DNA of 64,000 nt from Conus ventricosus (GCA_018398815.1 CM031596.1:68400830-68464829); one strand, 5' to 3'; positions 10,836 through 22,825 are shown, counted from the first letter of the stretch. The notes: generated from the letters alone by a model not told the origin. Numbers and translations are program-made.

Positions 10836-12177
10836 ACGAAAATGAACGAGCAATCACATATCTTCAACCAATTCGGTGCAAGATAGGCATGGATAAAGCA
10901 CTGTTCTCATGATCCATGGGTCAGTGAAACAGAGGCCGTGGTAGAAGATGGAGACTGTGTCTGGAGGGCGGTAACCAGTTCTTTGACTTCTTCAACATTT
11001 TCAGGGAAATGTGTCTCACTGAGACGGTAGCAAAAACAAATTCTTGAGATCTGAGATGTAGACTTGACAAGGGGGATGTTTCAAGGGTTCCATGATGCTG
11101 AACAAAGTTTAGGATTCAGCTATGCCAAACAAAATTTGAGGTCGAATACAGGCCAAAAGGTGGGCATGTTCCTTGCTTAGGATAGAAAGGAAACCGACAC
11201 ACAACTCGCTTTTAAGGGAAAGGACTGGTAAATCAAGGGAAACCACTCTTAGCCTCCTGAGTATTTAGGCAATATTAGGGTTGAATTAAAATCTCTTCTC
11301 TCCCAATTTGTTGTTGTTATTGTTAGGACATCCTGGTAAGCAGTGGCAATCTTCTCACCCAATAGATATAAGACACTTGTTTGAGTACTTTCATGTGGAA
11401 AATTCCATTTTCTGTGTTTGTGTTTGTGTTGTAAGGTTAAGGCTTAGTGGGGGGGGGGGGGGAATTGCACTGCTGTGTTTGTGTGTGCATTGTGCTGTGT
11501 GTGTTCACCTGTTTATATGTATGTGTTCCATATAGGTGACCAGTTTAATGATGTAGAAGAGGAGAGAACACCATGCAGAGGGAAACAGACTGGCTGCAGT
11601 CAGCCACGACGTCCACCTCAGGTCTGGAGGCTGGACTGTACACGAGAAAGCATCCCACGTGCTGCATCATCCTCATATGCATAATTTTCCTCTGAAATGA
11701 CAGTGTGTACCATATTATTTGTTTGTTTTTCTCATGGTTTTTTTTTTTTCCTTATCCATGCAATAGTCAAAGAGTTGGGTGTCCGTGACACATTCCATGA
11801 CCTTCCCCCACTCTCTGTCAGCCGTTTCCTTGGTGACAGACTCTCGCAGCACAGTGCCAGTGATAATGTCACTGCTGCCCCTCATTCCTTCAGCAATACT
11901 TCCACAACAAAGCTGAGTGTTCTTGTTGGAAAGTGGAACCCTGTTGGCACCTGTTTCACGCAACTGCTTAGCTTGGCGTAGGCTTGATCCCACTGGACCT
12001 TTTTGTTGTTTGTTCTGTCTCATCTTCGATGCCCCCTGTCAGTGACATTATCCTCACGCTGCCCATTGTGGCTCATCCATGCACCGCTGCACCAGGGTTT
12101 GTGTGTTATCACCCCTACCATTGCAGTTCACTGGAAGCAGTCATTTTCAAGTTGTTCCGAGGCAACCCGCCAGAGGA

Positions 12178-12330
12178 GACTTTCCACCATGTCGCCTTGA
12201 TGATGATCAGTGGTGCCTGTTCTGATCCAGCCTACGCAGGACGCCACATACTAAGTGCCCTACTGATGGCAGTTGTTTCTTAGTCACTGAGTGTCCCCTC
12301 CGGAGGCCACCACCACAACAGCCCCCTGTG
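12178..12330 (+). mobile_element. Interspersed family X, partial copy 1
   Basis: Shares GTGGTGCCTGTTCTGATCCA, then CCTACGCAGGAC and GGCAGTTGTT, with the copies at 57560-58400 (+), 16455-16990 (+) and 46340-46990 (-). I name the family X only for reference. There is no coding signal. It covers the left part of the family consensus. Confidence 0.55.
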
Positions 12331-13089
12331 GATACTGATGACTTTGACAGAAACTGGCAATGGACATGATTGTGGAGGGAAAATCAAAACTGGGATCACA
12401 TGAGCGCAGAAGATGATCCACTGTGTCTGATACTTTTTTTTTTTAAATGATGATTTGTGAGGATGACAGTTAGGTAGATGGCACCATGATGTAGATGGCA
12501 GGGGTGTACTGTACACTTTCTCTCATAACCTAGTGTAACAGGCCGGAATATACCCCAAGCCTAGACCATACCTGGATACAGAATAGTCTCCAGCCATTTT
12601 ATATTCAGGAGGATTAGAAGGACCTGTGCCGTTTCATACCCCTCTGGACCAGAGAAAAGAAAACAGAATTGAGGTGACTTCTTTCAGTTCAGAACGGCAG
12701 ATTCAGGCACTTGGATTACAGTGACTGAAATCATGACCTTGGCTAGCTTGCTGTAATGTGACACAGTGTTCGCTGCAAGTTTGATCAGGAAATGGGCCGG
12801 CTTCTGTGTCCCTCCAGATTCTCTTTGAATAACTTGCAGGGCTCTGTCTTAACCTCAATCTCACAGGTTTCAGTGAAAAGGAAAGCAGAATAAAAAAGAG
12901 AAAAAAAATTCAGATGAAAAAAAAAAACCATCATGGGAGAAGAAAGACATAGTGGAATACATAGAGCGCAGGTCACACTTTTGGTATGCTAGCTGACAAC
13001 TCTGACGTCAAGGAGTCTCATGTAATTTTTTGTGCGAGAGCGGGCAGAGTGCTGCCATACTGGATGGACCCCCTTGAGATTTGGGGGGG

Positions 13090-13105
13090 AGGGGGGGGGG
13101 GGGGA
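13090..13105. repeat. G-run cluster
   Basis: GGGGGGGAGGGGGGGGGGGGGG-type homopurine tract in the transcribed sense of the RAP1GDS1 3' region (about 13083-13105). It could form a G-quadruplex in RNA, and its length is likely polymorphic. Confidence 0.8.
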
Positions 13106-13699
13106 TTTTTGCTTTTCTTGGGTGGAATTTATGAAAGAAAATAAAGGGAAATCACTGTGCTGCCAAAATGAAAGAACAAACAAAAGGCACCTCACTTCGA
13201 AACCCTTACCTCAGTGGGAATCCTGAACTTGTCAGACATGGTGTTCTATCAGGAGAAATGTTCAGACCCTTAGTATACTGATTCTCTGTGTATCCTGCAC
13301 TAACACATGAACCAACATATGCATGTGTGTTTCCCTTGCATCACTTTACTTTTTTTTCTTTTTTTTTTTAACTGAACTTGTATACAAGGGCACCAATATG
13401 TGTATGTGCACATATGTGTGATATTGTGTATGTATGTGTGTGTGTGTGGACATACGCACAGTGCTTAGCCTGCTTGCTATAGATATACCTTGGCAGAGAA
13501 GGCAGCATTTATTCTTGTATTTCAAAACCAAGTCACACGCAGATCTGAGCCTTTCACCATGGAACTCCGTTTATGCAGACAAAATGAAGGGGATAGGAGA
13601 TGGTCCAGAAAGGTATAAAGCGACCTGGGCCCGTTTACACATGGATCCAAGGCCATTTCATGTCTGGATATATTCTGGACAGGGTATATCCTTGGCCTG

Positions 13700-13930
13700 T
13701 TGCGTGGATGTCAACCAGGCCCAGAGGGTGACAGAACCTGCAGTGTTGGTCGGCAGGTGGAGCAACACCTTCAGAGACGCATCCATTGAGATGATGAAAC
13801 TGGACTGTGTGGTTCCAGCCTTCCTAGCTGACCCACAGCACTTTCAGCTGTGGGTTGGAACTGGTTGGGGCAGCAAAATCCACCAAAGAAATGCCACTGA
13901 TGGGAATGAAAGGCATCATGAATTCCCAGC
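13700..13930 (+). mobile_element. Interspersed family X, partial copy 2
   Basis: Right half of the family: CCTGCAGTGTTGGTCGGCAG, GGAGCAACACCTTCAGAGAC, GCATCCATTGAGATGATGAA, GGACTGTGTGGTTCCAGCCT. The same blocks in the same order occur at 16860-16960, at 58200-58320, and inverted at 46350-46450. A 192-codon open frame crosses this copy (13434-14012) but reads through a GT repeat and a T-run, and no similar frame is kept in the other copies, so I do not call it a gene. Confidence 0.6.
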
Positions 13931-14136
13931 TTGCAAGTCGGCATGCTTTTCTTTTTTTTTTTTTTTTTTTTTTTCAGCTTCACATCTTGCTAAGGTAAAA
14001 GGGAGACGGTGAAAGCAAAAGCGTTTGGTCTTGTAACGATTTGACTGAGCTGCACAAGGGCAAAACCACTTAGAGGACATGGAAAGGAAAGAGAACAGGA
14101 AATCAGATACCTTGCTTCTACTAGTTGAATTAAAAA

Positions 14137-14366
14137 GATGTCACTAAACACATGCAGACAGAGGAAAAAGATGTCACTAAACACATGCAGACAGAGGAAA
14201 AAGATGTCACTAAACACATGCAGACAGAGGAAAAAGATGTCACTAAACACATGCAGACAGAGGAAAAAGATGTCACTAAACACATGCAGACAGAGGAAAA
14301 AGATGTCACTAAACACATGCAGACAGAGGAAAAGGATGTCACTAAACACATGCAGACAGAAAAGGG
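14137..14366. repeat. 33-bp minisatellite, seven near-identical copies
   Basis: The unit begins GATGTCACTAAACACATGCA and continues GACAGAGGAAAAA. Copies start at 14137, 14170, 14203, 14236, 14269, 14302 and 14335, differing by about one base overall. Because 33 is divisible by three, long repetitive frames stay open on both strands and are artefacts of the array. Confidence 0.95.
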
Positions 14367-14905
14367 ATGTCTCTAGACACAAGCAGAAACATGTACCTAG
14401 ACAAACAGAAATGGGTGGCAGTGGACGAAAATGTTCCCAGACCCCCTCTTCCCCTTGCCCCTCCCCACCGAAAAAAGGAATTGGTGACACCATACCAGAA
14501 CATATGCAGTCAGGGGAAAAAGAAATGGGAGGTGCTAAACAGAAACACTCAAATAGAAAAAAAAAATGTTTTTTTACAGAAACACACTCAGACAGAAAAA
14601 AAAGGCTAGCACTACACAGAAACGCTCTCACACAGAATAAAAAATAGGATGACATTAAACATAGATACTCTTGGATAGAAAAAGGGGTAGCACAAAATAG
14701 AAACACACTTATACAGTAAAAAAAAAAAAAAAGGGGCCTAGGGTGGCACTAATCAAAAACACACTCAAAACAGAAAATCAGTGGCAATAAACAAAAATAC
14801 TCTCAGAAAAAGGGTTGGCACTGAACAGAAACATTCTCATAACACAGAAAAAAACGGGTGGCTGGCAATAAGCAGAAACACGTCAGACAGATGACAATGG
14901 ATTGC
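14367..14905. repeat. Decayed continuation of the 33-bp array
   Basis: The motif pattern G-CACTAAACA-GAAACAC-CTCA-ACAGAAAAA recurs with increasing divergence and irregular spacing after the homogeneous core. It appears to be an older, expanded and degenerate part of the same array, with many A-runs. Confidence 0.7.
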
Positions 14906-15171
14906 CCTGAACTATAGCGGCACGCTCTCCCCTAGGGAAGAGCAGCATGTACTTTGCACAGAGAAATCTGTCTGTAGTGAGGACGAGAAGTGATGATACA
15001 ATACAGTAGGGATCGTCTTGTTCACCCACAACACACATGGGCAGATGCCACATTTTCGTCATGGGACTGATCAGAGACAGTTGGTTGGTTTGATCTGTTC
15101 CAATACGTTTTGCACAGGTCTGTCAAAGACGCTGTGATGTCATAAGGAACAATGACCCATGCCCTTGATGT

Positions 15172-15483
15172 AGTGTATTTCTAAGGAGACCACTGGGCAT
15201 TTCCATCCATCTCCCCCTCCCTCTGCCCAAGGTGTGTATTTCTAAGGAGACCACTGGGCATTTCCATCCATCTCCCCCCTCCCTCTGCCCAAGGTGTGCA
15301 TTTCTAAGGAGACCACTGGGCATTTCCATCCATCTCCCCCTCCCTCTGCCCAAGGTGTGTATTTCTAAGGAGACCACTGGGCATTTCCATCCATCTCCCC
15401 CCTCCCTCTGCCCAAGGTGTGTATTTCTAAGGAGACCACTGGGCATTTCCATCCATCTCCCCCCTCCCTCTGCCCAAGGTGTG
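15172..15483. repeat. 61-62-bp minisatellite, five copies
   Basis: The unit runs GGTGTGTATTTCTAAGGAGA, then CCACTGGGCATTTCCATCCA, then a C/T-rich end. Copies are almost identical, differing at TGTGTATT/TGTGCATT and in C-run length. Confidence 0.95.
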
Positions 15484-16234
15484 TGGACTACAAGTTAGCT
15501 GTATCTGTAAGCTTTTTGTCTTTTTTTTTTTTTTTCAAATGAAAATAGTTACTTACGTTTTGTATGTGTGAATAGCTAAAAATGTTGATTTATGTCAAAA
15601 CTAATGGTGCAAAAGACCTTGGTTGCTTTGCTCAAAACTACGCACTGGAGCAAGAAAAACAACAACAAAAACACCTTTTTTGTGTGAAAGCTAGTGGAAC
15701 AGCTGTCAACATGCAAAGAAAACTTGTATGTCAAATACTTGCTGGAAAGCCGCAGGCAGTGTTATGGTTCCTATGTTGACGATGTATAAAACAGCACTGA
15801 GATGTCTGTTATGTAATAATCGTTTTCTCCATTCGACCAGGAAAATGGAGGCAATACATTTTTTTTTCTGATCATTTACAATCTGAGTAACGAAGCTGGC
15901 TGGTGTTCATTCTGGAACAGTGTCTGTATGTTGTTATGCACATATTTGGATTGACTTCATTATCATATGATCATTTTGTTTGTGGCATCTTCTCTTGTAT
16001 GGGTGTTAGTGCCACACATCAGAAGGGGACGGTGTGCTCTCATGATTCTAAATTTTCCTGATGCATGTTTTTTTTTTAATGTTAGTGTGTATTTGTGCAT
16101 GTATGTAAAGATGACATTTTGTGAGCAAAACAGTTTTCGATTAACATTTTCATTTGTTGATTGTTCTCTTGTCCTTATAAAACCAAATAGTGTCTGTAAC
16201 TGTGTTAGCAGTTTTAATGAAGGCCTTTGAGAGA

Positions 16235-16238
<4 letters not shown>

Positions 16239-16287
<49 letters not shown>
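16239..16287. repeat. (GT)n microsatellite
   Basis: About 24 uninterrupted GT units in the RAP1GDS1 3' region. Confidence 0.95.
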
Positions 16288-16290
<3 letters not shown>

Positions 16291-16454
16291 AGATGCGCAC
16301 GCATGCACAAGACCAACAGAGTTAGGTTTACTTTATTTTGTTTGATTGTCATGTTCTGGGTCCTGTTTGTCATTTTTCCACTTTACTCATTCCAGTCCCC
16401 ACACCAGGCACGTCCAGTTTCATCCAGTCGCATCTGCACCACAGCAGTCCACTG

Positions 16455-16990
16455 GGAGGGACCCACCAAGTCATCGTCTGGCAACTGCTGTCGAGATGTT
16501 TCACTGGTATCCAGTGTGATCCAGCATGCGCAAGACACCACCAACTAGGCCCCCAACGATGACTGCGTAGTTGTGGAACCAGCATGAGTGAGCACCGCCA
16601 TGTCTATCCAGTGTTAGTTTCAATGAATTTGCCACTACCTGGACACAAAGGCAACACAAACATGGACAGGGAGTGGAAATTGAAACAGGTCACTATGAGA
16701 GCAGAGCATCAAGGGCCAGTTTTTTTTTTGTTTTTTTTCTTTCAGTGAAGATGAGAATGATGCTATGGAGTTTCTTTGTGGTCTGATGCTACATGACAGG
16801 GCTGTGCTCTGTGCTTCCTCTCATAATGAACTCCTACATCAACCAGCCCCAAGAGATACAGACACCTGCAGTGTTGGTCAGGAAACAGGAGCAACACTGT
16901 CAGAGATAAATCCATTAAATGGATGAAGCTTGACTTCATGGTGTTAAGTCTTCCCATTTGAACCCATAGTGCATGTGCCTCTGGGTAGGA
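16455..16990 (+). mobile_element. Interspersed family X, copy 3 (long)
   Basis: Contains left blocks (CCAGTGTGATCCAGCATGCG, CAGCATGAGTGAGCACCGCC), a middle block (CAGGTCACTATGAGAGCAGA) and right blocks (CACCTGCAGTGTTGGTCAGG, AATCCATTAAATGGATGAAG, CATGGTGTT), in the order seen at 57560-58400. A T-run and TTCAGTGAAGATGAGAATGATGC link middle to right. No TIR or poly(A) tail is evident. Confidence 0.6.
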
Positions 16991-18224
16991 GTCAATAATA
17001 CTAGAAATCTCTCAAAGAGATACCTTCCAGCACTAGTCTGCAACTCTAACCACTTCACCTTGGTGGCTGGTTAAAGAGGTAAACTATTATAGAATAACCA
17101 GTTTTAACTGATAGTTCCATTAGCTGTAGAGCTAGTGAGTCAGAGAGCTACGTTTTCCTTCAATAGGTATTTGCTGCTGTCAGGTAAAACTTTGTGCTTG
17201 TTTTTGTGTGTGTTGATGTATACGAGCGATGGAGAGAGAGAGAGAAAATTTTGAAGAATAGCTAGTCGTAGCAAATAATTCAAATTGTACTTCTTTGTAA
17301 ACATGTTTGCCGCTTGGCAAGCTCAGTGAAGATTAATTGAATGTTCCATGTTTCAGCTCATATACAGTTCCATGAATTCTTTCATTTCAGGACAGACTTC
17401 ATGTGTAAGTGCATGGGTGGATCATTTCCATGGAATGCTCTGATATTAATCGTTTTTTGTTTGTTTGTTTTTTGTTTTTAAACCATGATTTAATGCCTTA
17501 TCACTAATTTGTGAACTTGTTATGGTAATAAGCTAGGTTGCAGCTGTTTATTGCAAGATTAACATTTAAACAGTCCTTTTTTCCCATAATTAAAGTGGAC
17601 TGTAGACTGTTTATGCACATGTATACATGTACAATGATTGCATGCTTGTTTTTCATGGACCTTTACTTGTAAATGTTTCACCATTTTTTGTACATAATCC
17701 TTCAGGTTGGTAGAATCGTGCATGAAGCATGCGCCATAGTGTGTATAACTTGGGCATGATCAAGAAGCTTTAGGTTATGTCTAGGATTTGAATACTGAAC
17801 ACTTAATACTTAACGGTAACTGGTGAGATGCTTGTTGCTACCATACCCAATTTCATCTTTTAAGAAAAAATACTTCTAATCATCCTGTTCACATATTTCA
17901 ACACCTTATCTTCCTGTTCACATATTTCACCTGTGCCAATTTTTTGCCACATATTTGTTTTTGTCTGTTATTGATTTTTGTGGTGGTGTTTGTAAAGTGA
18001 CCAATCAGTGTGCTTATTGGAATCTGAGCTATGCTCATAAGCAGAGAAGTTGTTTTTTTTCTCTGCGGTATTCATGGCGGTTCAGTGATTGTTGCAATGT
18101 GCTTTTGGCCTGGTGTCTTGTAATATTGCTTCATTATTGTGTGGTGTTCTGCCTCAAATGGACTGAAATGCAAACTGAACAAAGAAAAAAGCCAGGATAT
18201 AGAAAACGTTCTTTTCCATTTGAC

Positions 18225-18480
18225 TACTTCAATGATTAAAACAAACTTTGATCCATCAATGATTAAAACAAACTTTGATCCAATGTACTGCTTATGGGAT
18301 GCAGGAACAAAACAGTCTGGTTTTGATTAGATTGCATTTGTAGAGAAAATGGAAATTTGGTTTTCACTGAAGAACATAATCAAAACAAACTTTGATGTAT
18401 TGAACTACATATGGTAAAGTGTAACAAAATGAAATTGTTTTGAATGCAATTTGTAGTGAAAATGGAAATCAAATTTTCAT
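18225..18480. repeat. Nested tandem duplication (27 bp and about 125 bp)
   Basis: AATGATTAAAACAAACTTTG is repeated at 27-bp spacing near 18229-18280. A larger diverged unit (AAACAAACTTTGAT through GAAAATGGAAAT) recurs at about 18255 and 18380. Non-coding. Confidence 0.7.
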
Positions 18481-18830
18481 GAAGAAGAAATGCCGTAGTG
18501 TGTGTTTCTTTTGTTTGTCGGTATATTTCGATTGCTGTGTTGAAGTAAACTGCAGCCATTGCAACTGTTACAGCAGAGGATGGTATACCTGCAGCAAAAG
18601 GTATGAAGAAAATTCTAGATAGAATATTTGAGAGAATCAAGTGAATCTGTCCAGTGGATGTTTTCATATCAAGTTGGATTTTTACCATCCAATGACCAGA
18701 GACTTTGTATTTTTGACAGTTTGTCCCAAATGTGTGCATCGCATACTTGAGATACTTGCCAGTTATACAGTTGTTGACATCCAGGGAGGACCAAAAAGAA
18801 GAAGAAAAAGTAAAAGTCTCAGAGCTGTTA

Positions 18831-19905
18831 TCTTCCAGTGTCTGCCAGGGCGCTGAGTGCTCTGTCAGAGTCGGTCTAAGAAGAAATCTTCCAGTGTCTG
18901 CCAGGGCGCTGAGTGCTCTGTTAGAGTCGGTCTAAGAAGAAATCTTCCAGTGTCTGCCAGGGCACTGAGTGCTCTGTCAGAGTCAGTCTGAGAAGAAATC
19001 TTCCAGTGTCTCCCAGGGCGCTGAGTGCTCTGTCAGAGTCAGTCTAAGAAGAAATCTTCCAGTGTCTGCCAGGGCGCTGAGTGCTCTGTCAGAGTCAGTC
19101 TGAGAAGAAATCTTCCAGTGTCTGCCAGGGCGCCGAGTGCTCTGTCAGAGTCGGTCTAAGAAGAAATCTTCCAGTGTCTGCCAGGGCGCTGAGTGCTCTG
19201 TCAGAGTCAGTCTGAGAAGAAATCTTCCAGTGTCTGCCAGGGCACTGAGTGCTCTGTCAGAGTCAGTCTGAGAAGAAATCTTCCAGTGTCTGCCAGGGCG
19301 CTGAGTGCTCTGTCAGAGTCGGTCTAAGAAGAAATCTTCCAGTGTCTGCCAGGGCGCTGAGTGCGCTGTCAGAGTCAGTCTGAGAAGAAATCTTCCAGTG
19401 TCTGCCAGGGCGCTGAGTGCTCTGTCAGAGTCGGTCTAAGAAGAAATCTTCCAGTGTCTCCCAGGGCGCTGAGTGCTCTGTCAGAGTCGGTCTAAGAAGA
19501 AATCTTCCAGTGTCTGCCAGGGCGCTGAGTGCTCTGTCAGAGTCAGTCTGAGAAGAAATCTTCCAGTGTCTGCCAGGGCACTGAGTGCTCTGTCAGAGTC
19601 AGTCTGAGAAGAAATCTTCCAGTGTTCTCCAGGGCACTGAGTGCTCTGTCAGAGTCAGTCTGAGAAGAAATCTTCCAGTGTCTCCCAGGGCGCTGAGTGC
19701 TCTGTCAGAGTCAGTCTGAGAAGAAATCTTCCAGTGTCTGCCAGGGCACTGAGTGCTCTGTCAGAGTCAGTCTGAGAAGAAATCTTCCAGTGTCTGCCAG
19801 GGCACTGAGTGCTCTGTCAGAGTCAGTCTGAGAAGAAATCTTCCAGTGTCTCCCAGGGCACTGACTGAGTGCTCTGTCAGAGTCAGTCTGAGAAGAAATC
19901 TTCCA
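18831..19905. repeat. 56-bp minisatellite, about 19 copies
   Basis: The unit contains CTTCCAGTGTCTGCCAGGGC, GCTGAGTGCTCTGTCAGAGT and C(A/G)GTCT(A/G)AGAAGAAAT. Spacing is exactly 56 bp through most of the array. Variants are restricted to a few positions (GCCAGG/CCCAGG, GCGCT/GCACT, TCGGTCTA/TCAGTCTG). The last copy has a 4-bp CTGA duplication and runs into CTTCCAGGTAAGAAGG, a donor-like sequence. Confidence 0.97.
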
Positions 19906-20449
19906 GGTAAGAAGGACGGACACAGAATCTAGTTCATCAATCGGTCAAACATTCAAGATTCTTTTTTCTGTTTCTTTTTTTTTAAACATTTTCCATTAGC
20001 CCTTTGCTCTTAGATGGAGGAGGAGCAAAAGAGGATTAACTACTTTTGTTATGTATGTCTGTGCCTGTTATCAGTGTTTGTGTATATGCATGCATGTTTC
20101 CACCTATGTATGACGCAGGGTGTGGTGGGTGGTGTGGGATTTTTTTTGTTTTTGTTTTTAAAAAATAGATCGATTAAGGGGAAAAAAAAACCTGGGTACA
20201 GTTGTTCTAAAAATCAACCTCGTTCTCTTCTTCGACCATGCGTGCATTTATTTGTTACTGTTTTCTGTGTTTGACACATTGAGGTTTTTATTTCTGTTTT
20301 GTTGGTATAGTGCTGGGTGATCAGTGTGAAGCATATCGGTGGCTGCAATCAGCAGATAGTGTGTTGATGGCGAGGGACCAAGATTGTTGTCCCCACACCC
20401 TGTGGTTTTCGTGAGAAGAAGAAAAAAAAAGATGGAAAAAAGAGGAGAA

Positions 20450-20455
20450 AATAAA
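20450..20455 (+). promoter_or_regulatory. Candidate RAP1GDS1 polyadenylation signal
   Basis: AATAAA in an A/G-rich context, followed within 40-50 bp by T/GT-rich sequence. It lies at the point where + strand composition changes from T-rich to A-rich, so it is the best-placed of several AATAAA hexamers. Unproven. Confidence 0.35.
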
Positions 20456-20595
20456 GCATCTCATTGTCAGTAAGATCAAAGAGTGATGATCTTATTTTGT
20501 TTTGGAAGAGAATGGAAGCGGGGAAAGGACTGATGGAGAGCTAAGGACACCAAAGTTGTTTGTTTTGATCATAAATACCAGTAGTAGTAAGGACA

Positions 20596-20716
20596 AATAC
20601 TTGTTGGCTGAAGTGTTAATTTTCTTTCATAGAAATAGTTAAAAGCGCACATGTGCATGCACACGCACGCACGCACGCACACACACACACACACATACAC
20701 ACACGCACACATACAC
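20596..20716. repeat. Dispersed repeat plus (CA)n, copy 1
   Basis: AATACTTGTTGGCTGAAGT at 20596-20614 recurs exactly at 22240-22258, and in both places a CA microsatellite follows after a short variable spacer. This suggests two diverged copies of one mobile sequence ending in CA repeats. Confidence 0.6.
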
Positions 20717-20958
20717 ACCCAGCAGCAGCAGCAAAGACAGTAATTGTTTTTTTTTTCATTTTGGATTAAATAATAATAATAATGATCACATGTGACAGGG
20801 TTCATGTTAAAAAAAAACACACGCACACACATACACGCACACACACACACACAACAAAACAAACAAACCAAGTACGATATATGACGCATGAGCAATGGAA
20901 CTCTGATGCCCAATGATGATAAATCTTAACTGCAGAGAATCATCATATTTCACCATAG

Positions 20959-20989
<31 letters not shown>

Positions 20990-21572
20990 CTAAGGAGCAC
21001 CAGTTCAGTTCTCATTCTGTCATATCTGCAGCACAATAAATTAACAGAGAAGAACATCACATTAACATTGATCAAAACACCACATGAATAATAGCATAAA
21101 CCATGTTTCAGTTAACGTACATCAAATCTGTCACCAATAATAGTCACTGGCAAGCACATCCCCGAGCCATCAAAATCAAACAACATCCCAGAAAAGACCA
21201 TGACAAATTATTGTGTAATAGAAAGAAGGGACTGATCCAGTTCACAAAGTGAAGGAATGAAAGTGACAGATTTGTATCATTTCATTCACAGAACAGTTGT
21301 ATTGCATTGTACAGTACAATCGTAGGTTTGGTTCGCTTCCAAATCTAGATGCCTATTACATTGACTGCCATCACTTGAATTCGTCTGTATTTGCACATAC
21401 TCACATACACACTCTCTGCACACACACATGCACCAACACACACGCTTGCACATACACACATATGCATGCACACTCACATGCACACGCACATAATATAAAC
21501 ATACAATATTCACTGAAATCTGAAGCTGTACACTCTTGAAAATACAGACACTTTCTATGTTACATCCCTTGA

Positions 21573-21692
21573 AAATGGATGGACTAAGCCTAATGTTGTT
21601 CATATTAAAATAAAATGGATGGACTAAGCCTAATGTTGTTCATATTAAAATAAAATGGATGGACTAAGCCTAATGTTGTTCATATTAAAATA
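21573..21692. repeat. 40-bp minisatellite, three exact copies
   Basis: The unit runs AAATGGATGGACTAAGCCTA, then ATGTTGTTCATATTAAAATA. Starts are at 21573, 21613 and 21653. Confidence 0.97.
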
Positions 21693-21831
21693 TAATCCTC
21701 TTGTCCATGAACCCATTCTATGCTTCCACAGGGATTTTGTCAGAAGATAATAATGAAGTACGTCTTTTTTCTTGACTGAACAAAAAAACACAATACTTAA
21801 AAAGCATAAAGAAAAATTACATTGTCATTCA

Positions 21832-21837
21832 TTTATT
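21832..21837 (-). promoter_or_regulatory. Candidate ZMIZ polyadenylation signal
   Basis: TTTATT on the + strand is AATAAA on the minus strand. Downstream in the minus sense lies GTATTGTGTTTTTTTGTTC (about 21795-21770), a good GU-rich element. If used, the 3' UTR would be about 12.9 kb. Other hexamers exist; the choice is inference. Confidence 0.3.
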
Positions 21838-22239
21838 TACATGCATGCTCACGCACACACGCACACACAACATGGACAAAACACACACTGAATATGTGCA
21901 TACTCTCAACTTGAGTGTTTTGAATAAAAATGGTCAAATCGAGAACAAGACATTGCAGTGAAAGAAATTATAGTAGCAACAAATGAGATTTCCAAGATCA
22001 AGAGAAACGGAGATAAAGAACAAAAGTCATCTATTTTAAAAGAGGATGGTAAGAGTACTTTGTTTTTCTTTTTAATGACACGAGATACAGGGTGATATCT
22101 TTGATAAAAAGAAGAGTGACGCTAGTGTGTTGTTGTACGTGTTGCTTCATGTAAAGAATAAAGTACGAAATTAGATTCAGTGCTATTTTGTCCCTCAAGA
22201 AAATCTTTTACCATTTATATAACGGAGGAGGGGGAATCT

Positions 22240-22274
22240 AATACTTGTTGGCTGAAGTTTTATGCAAAAACGTG

Positions 22275-22312
<38 letters not shown>
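22240..22312. repeat. Dispersed repeat plus (CA)n, copy 2
   Basis: The partner of 20596-20716: the same 19-bp core followed by TTTTATGCAAAAACGTGCT and about 17 CA units. Confidence 0.6.
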
Positions 22313-22313
<1 letters not shown>

Positions 22314-22825
22314 AAACAAAAAACCCATTCATTCACACTGATTAAAATGACAGGCTCTGCTTTAGAAAATGGCAACAACAAATAACAGAAATCTGCAAAC
22401 CACAAAGTTAAGCAATTCACAAAAGATATGTAGCCATTTCTGTATGGACAATGTTTGGGTTCAAGCATCTATTCGATCTACTGAAGAGCATGCCATCATA
22501 GTTTGTGTACAACAATAAACTATTCGTTTCAATAGAGACAGTCTTCGATCCTGTTTTGATATATTTTAGAAAGAAAAAAAAGTGAGATGCATGCTATACA
22601 CAGCCCAGCTCATCATAGTGGGCCATATCAGGGCTATCCCTTCTTAAAACAGTCGAGTCAGTTCTTCACACAGTTGTTTAAAGACCAAAAAAAAAAAAAA
22701 AAAAAAAAGCAGAACAACTTTTTTTAAACATCCATTAACTATTGCTTACAAATGTTTCTTTGATAAAAAAAAAAAAAAAAACTTGGATCAAGCAAAAAAT
22801 ATTCATCTCTTTCAGGAATAAAAAT

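Larger units (their letters stand above)
9716..20470 (+). other. Probable RAP1GDS1 3' UTR and downstream transcribed region
   Basis: About 10.7 kb after the stop codon with no recognisable coding exon. It holds GT and CT microsatellites, SINE-like and interspersed-family pieces, four minisatellite arrays, and T-rich unique sequence. The + strand stays T-rich until about 20.5 kb. A candidate polyadenylation signal AATAAA at 20450-20455 is followed by a T/GT-rich stretch (CTTATTTTGTTTTGG near 20490). The real 3' end could lie earlier, for example at AATAAA near 13140. Extent is inference. Confidence 0.4.

Noticed and set aside
11535..11690. Exon-like stretch after an AG in the RAP1GDS1 3' region
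   Set aside because: No frame resembles a known protein, and the RAP1GDS1 coding region already ends at 9715.
13990..14706. 238-codon minus-strand and 169-codon plus-strand frames
   Set aside because: Produced by the 33-bp repeat, whose length is divisible by three. Repetitive peptides with no domain.
15123..15498. Repetitive frames of about 100 codons
   Set aside because: Artefact of the 61-bp minisatellite. No gene signal outside it.
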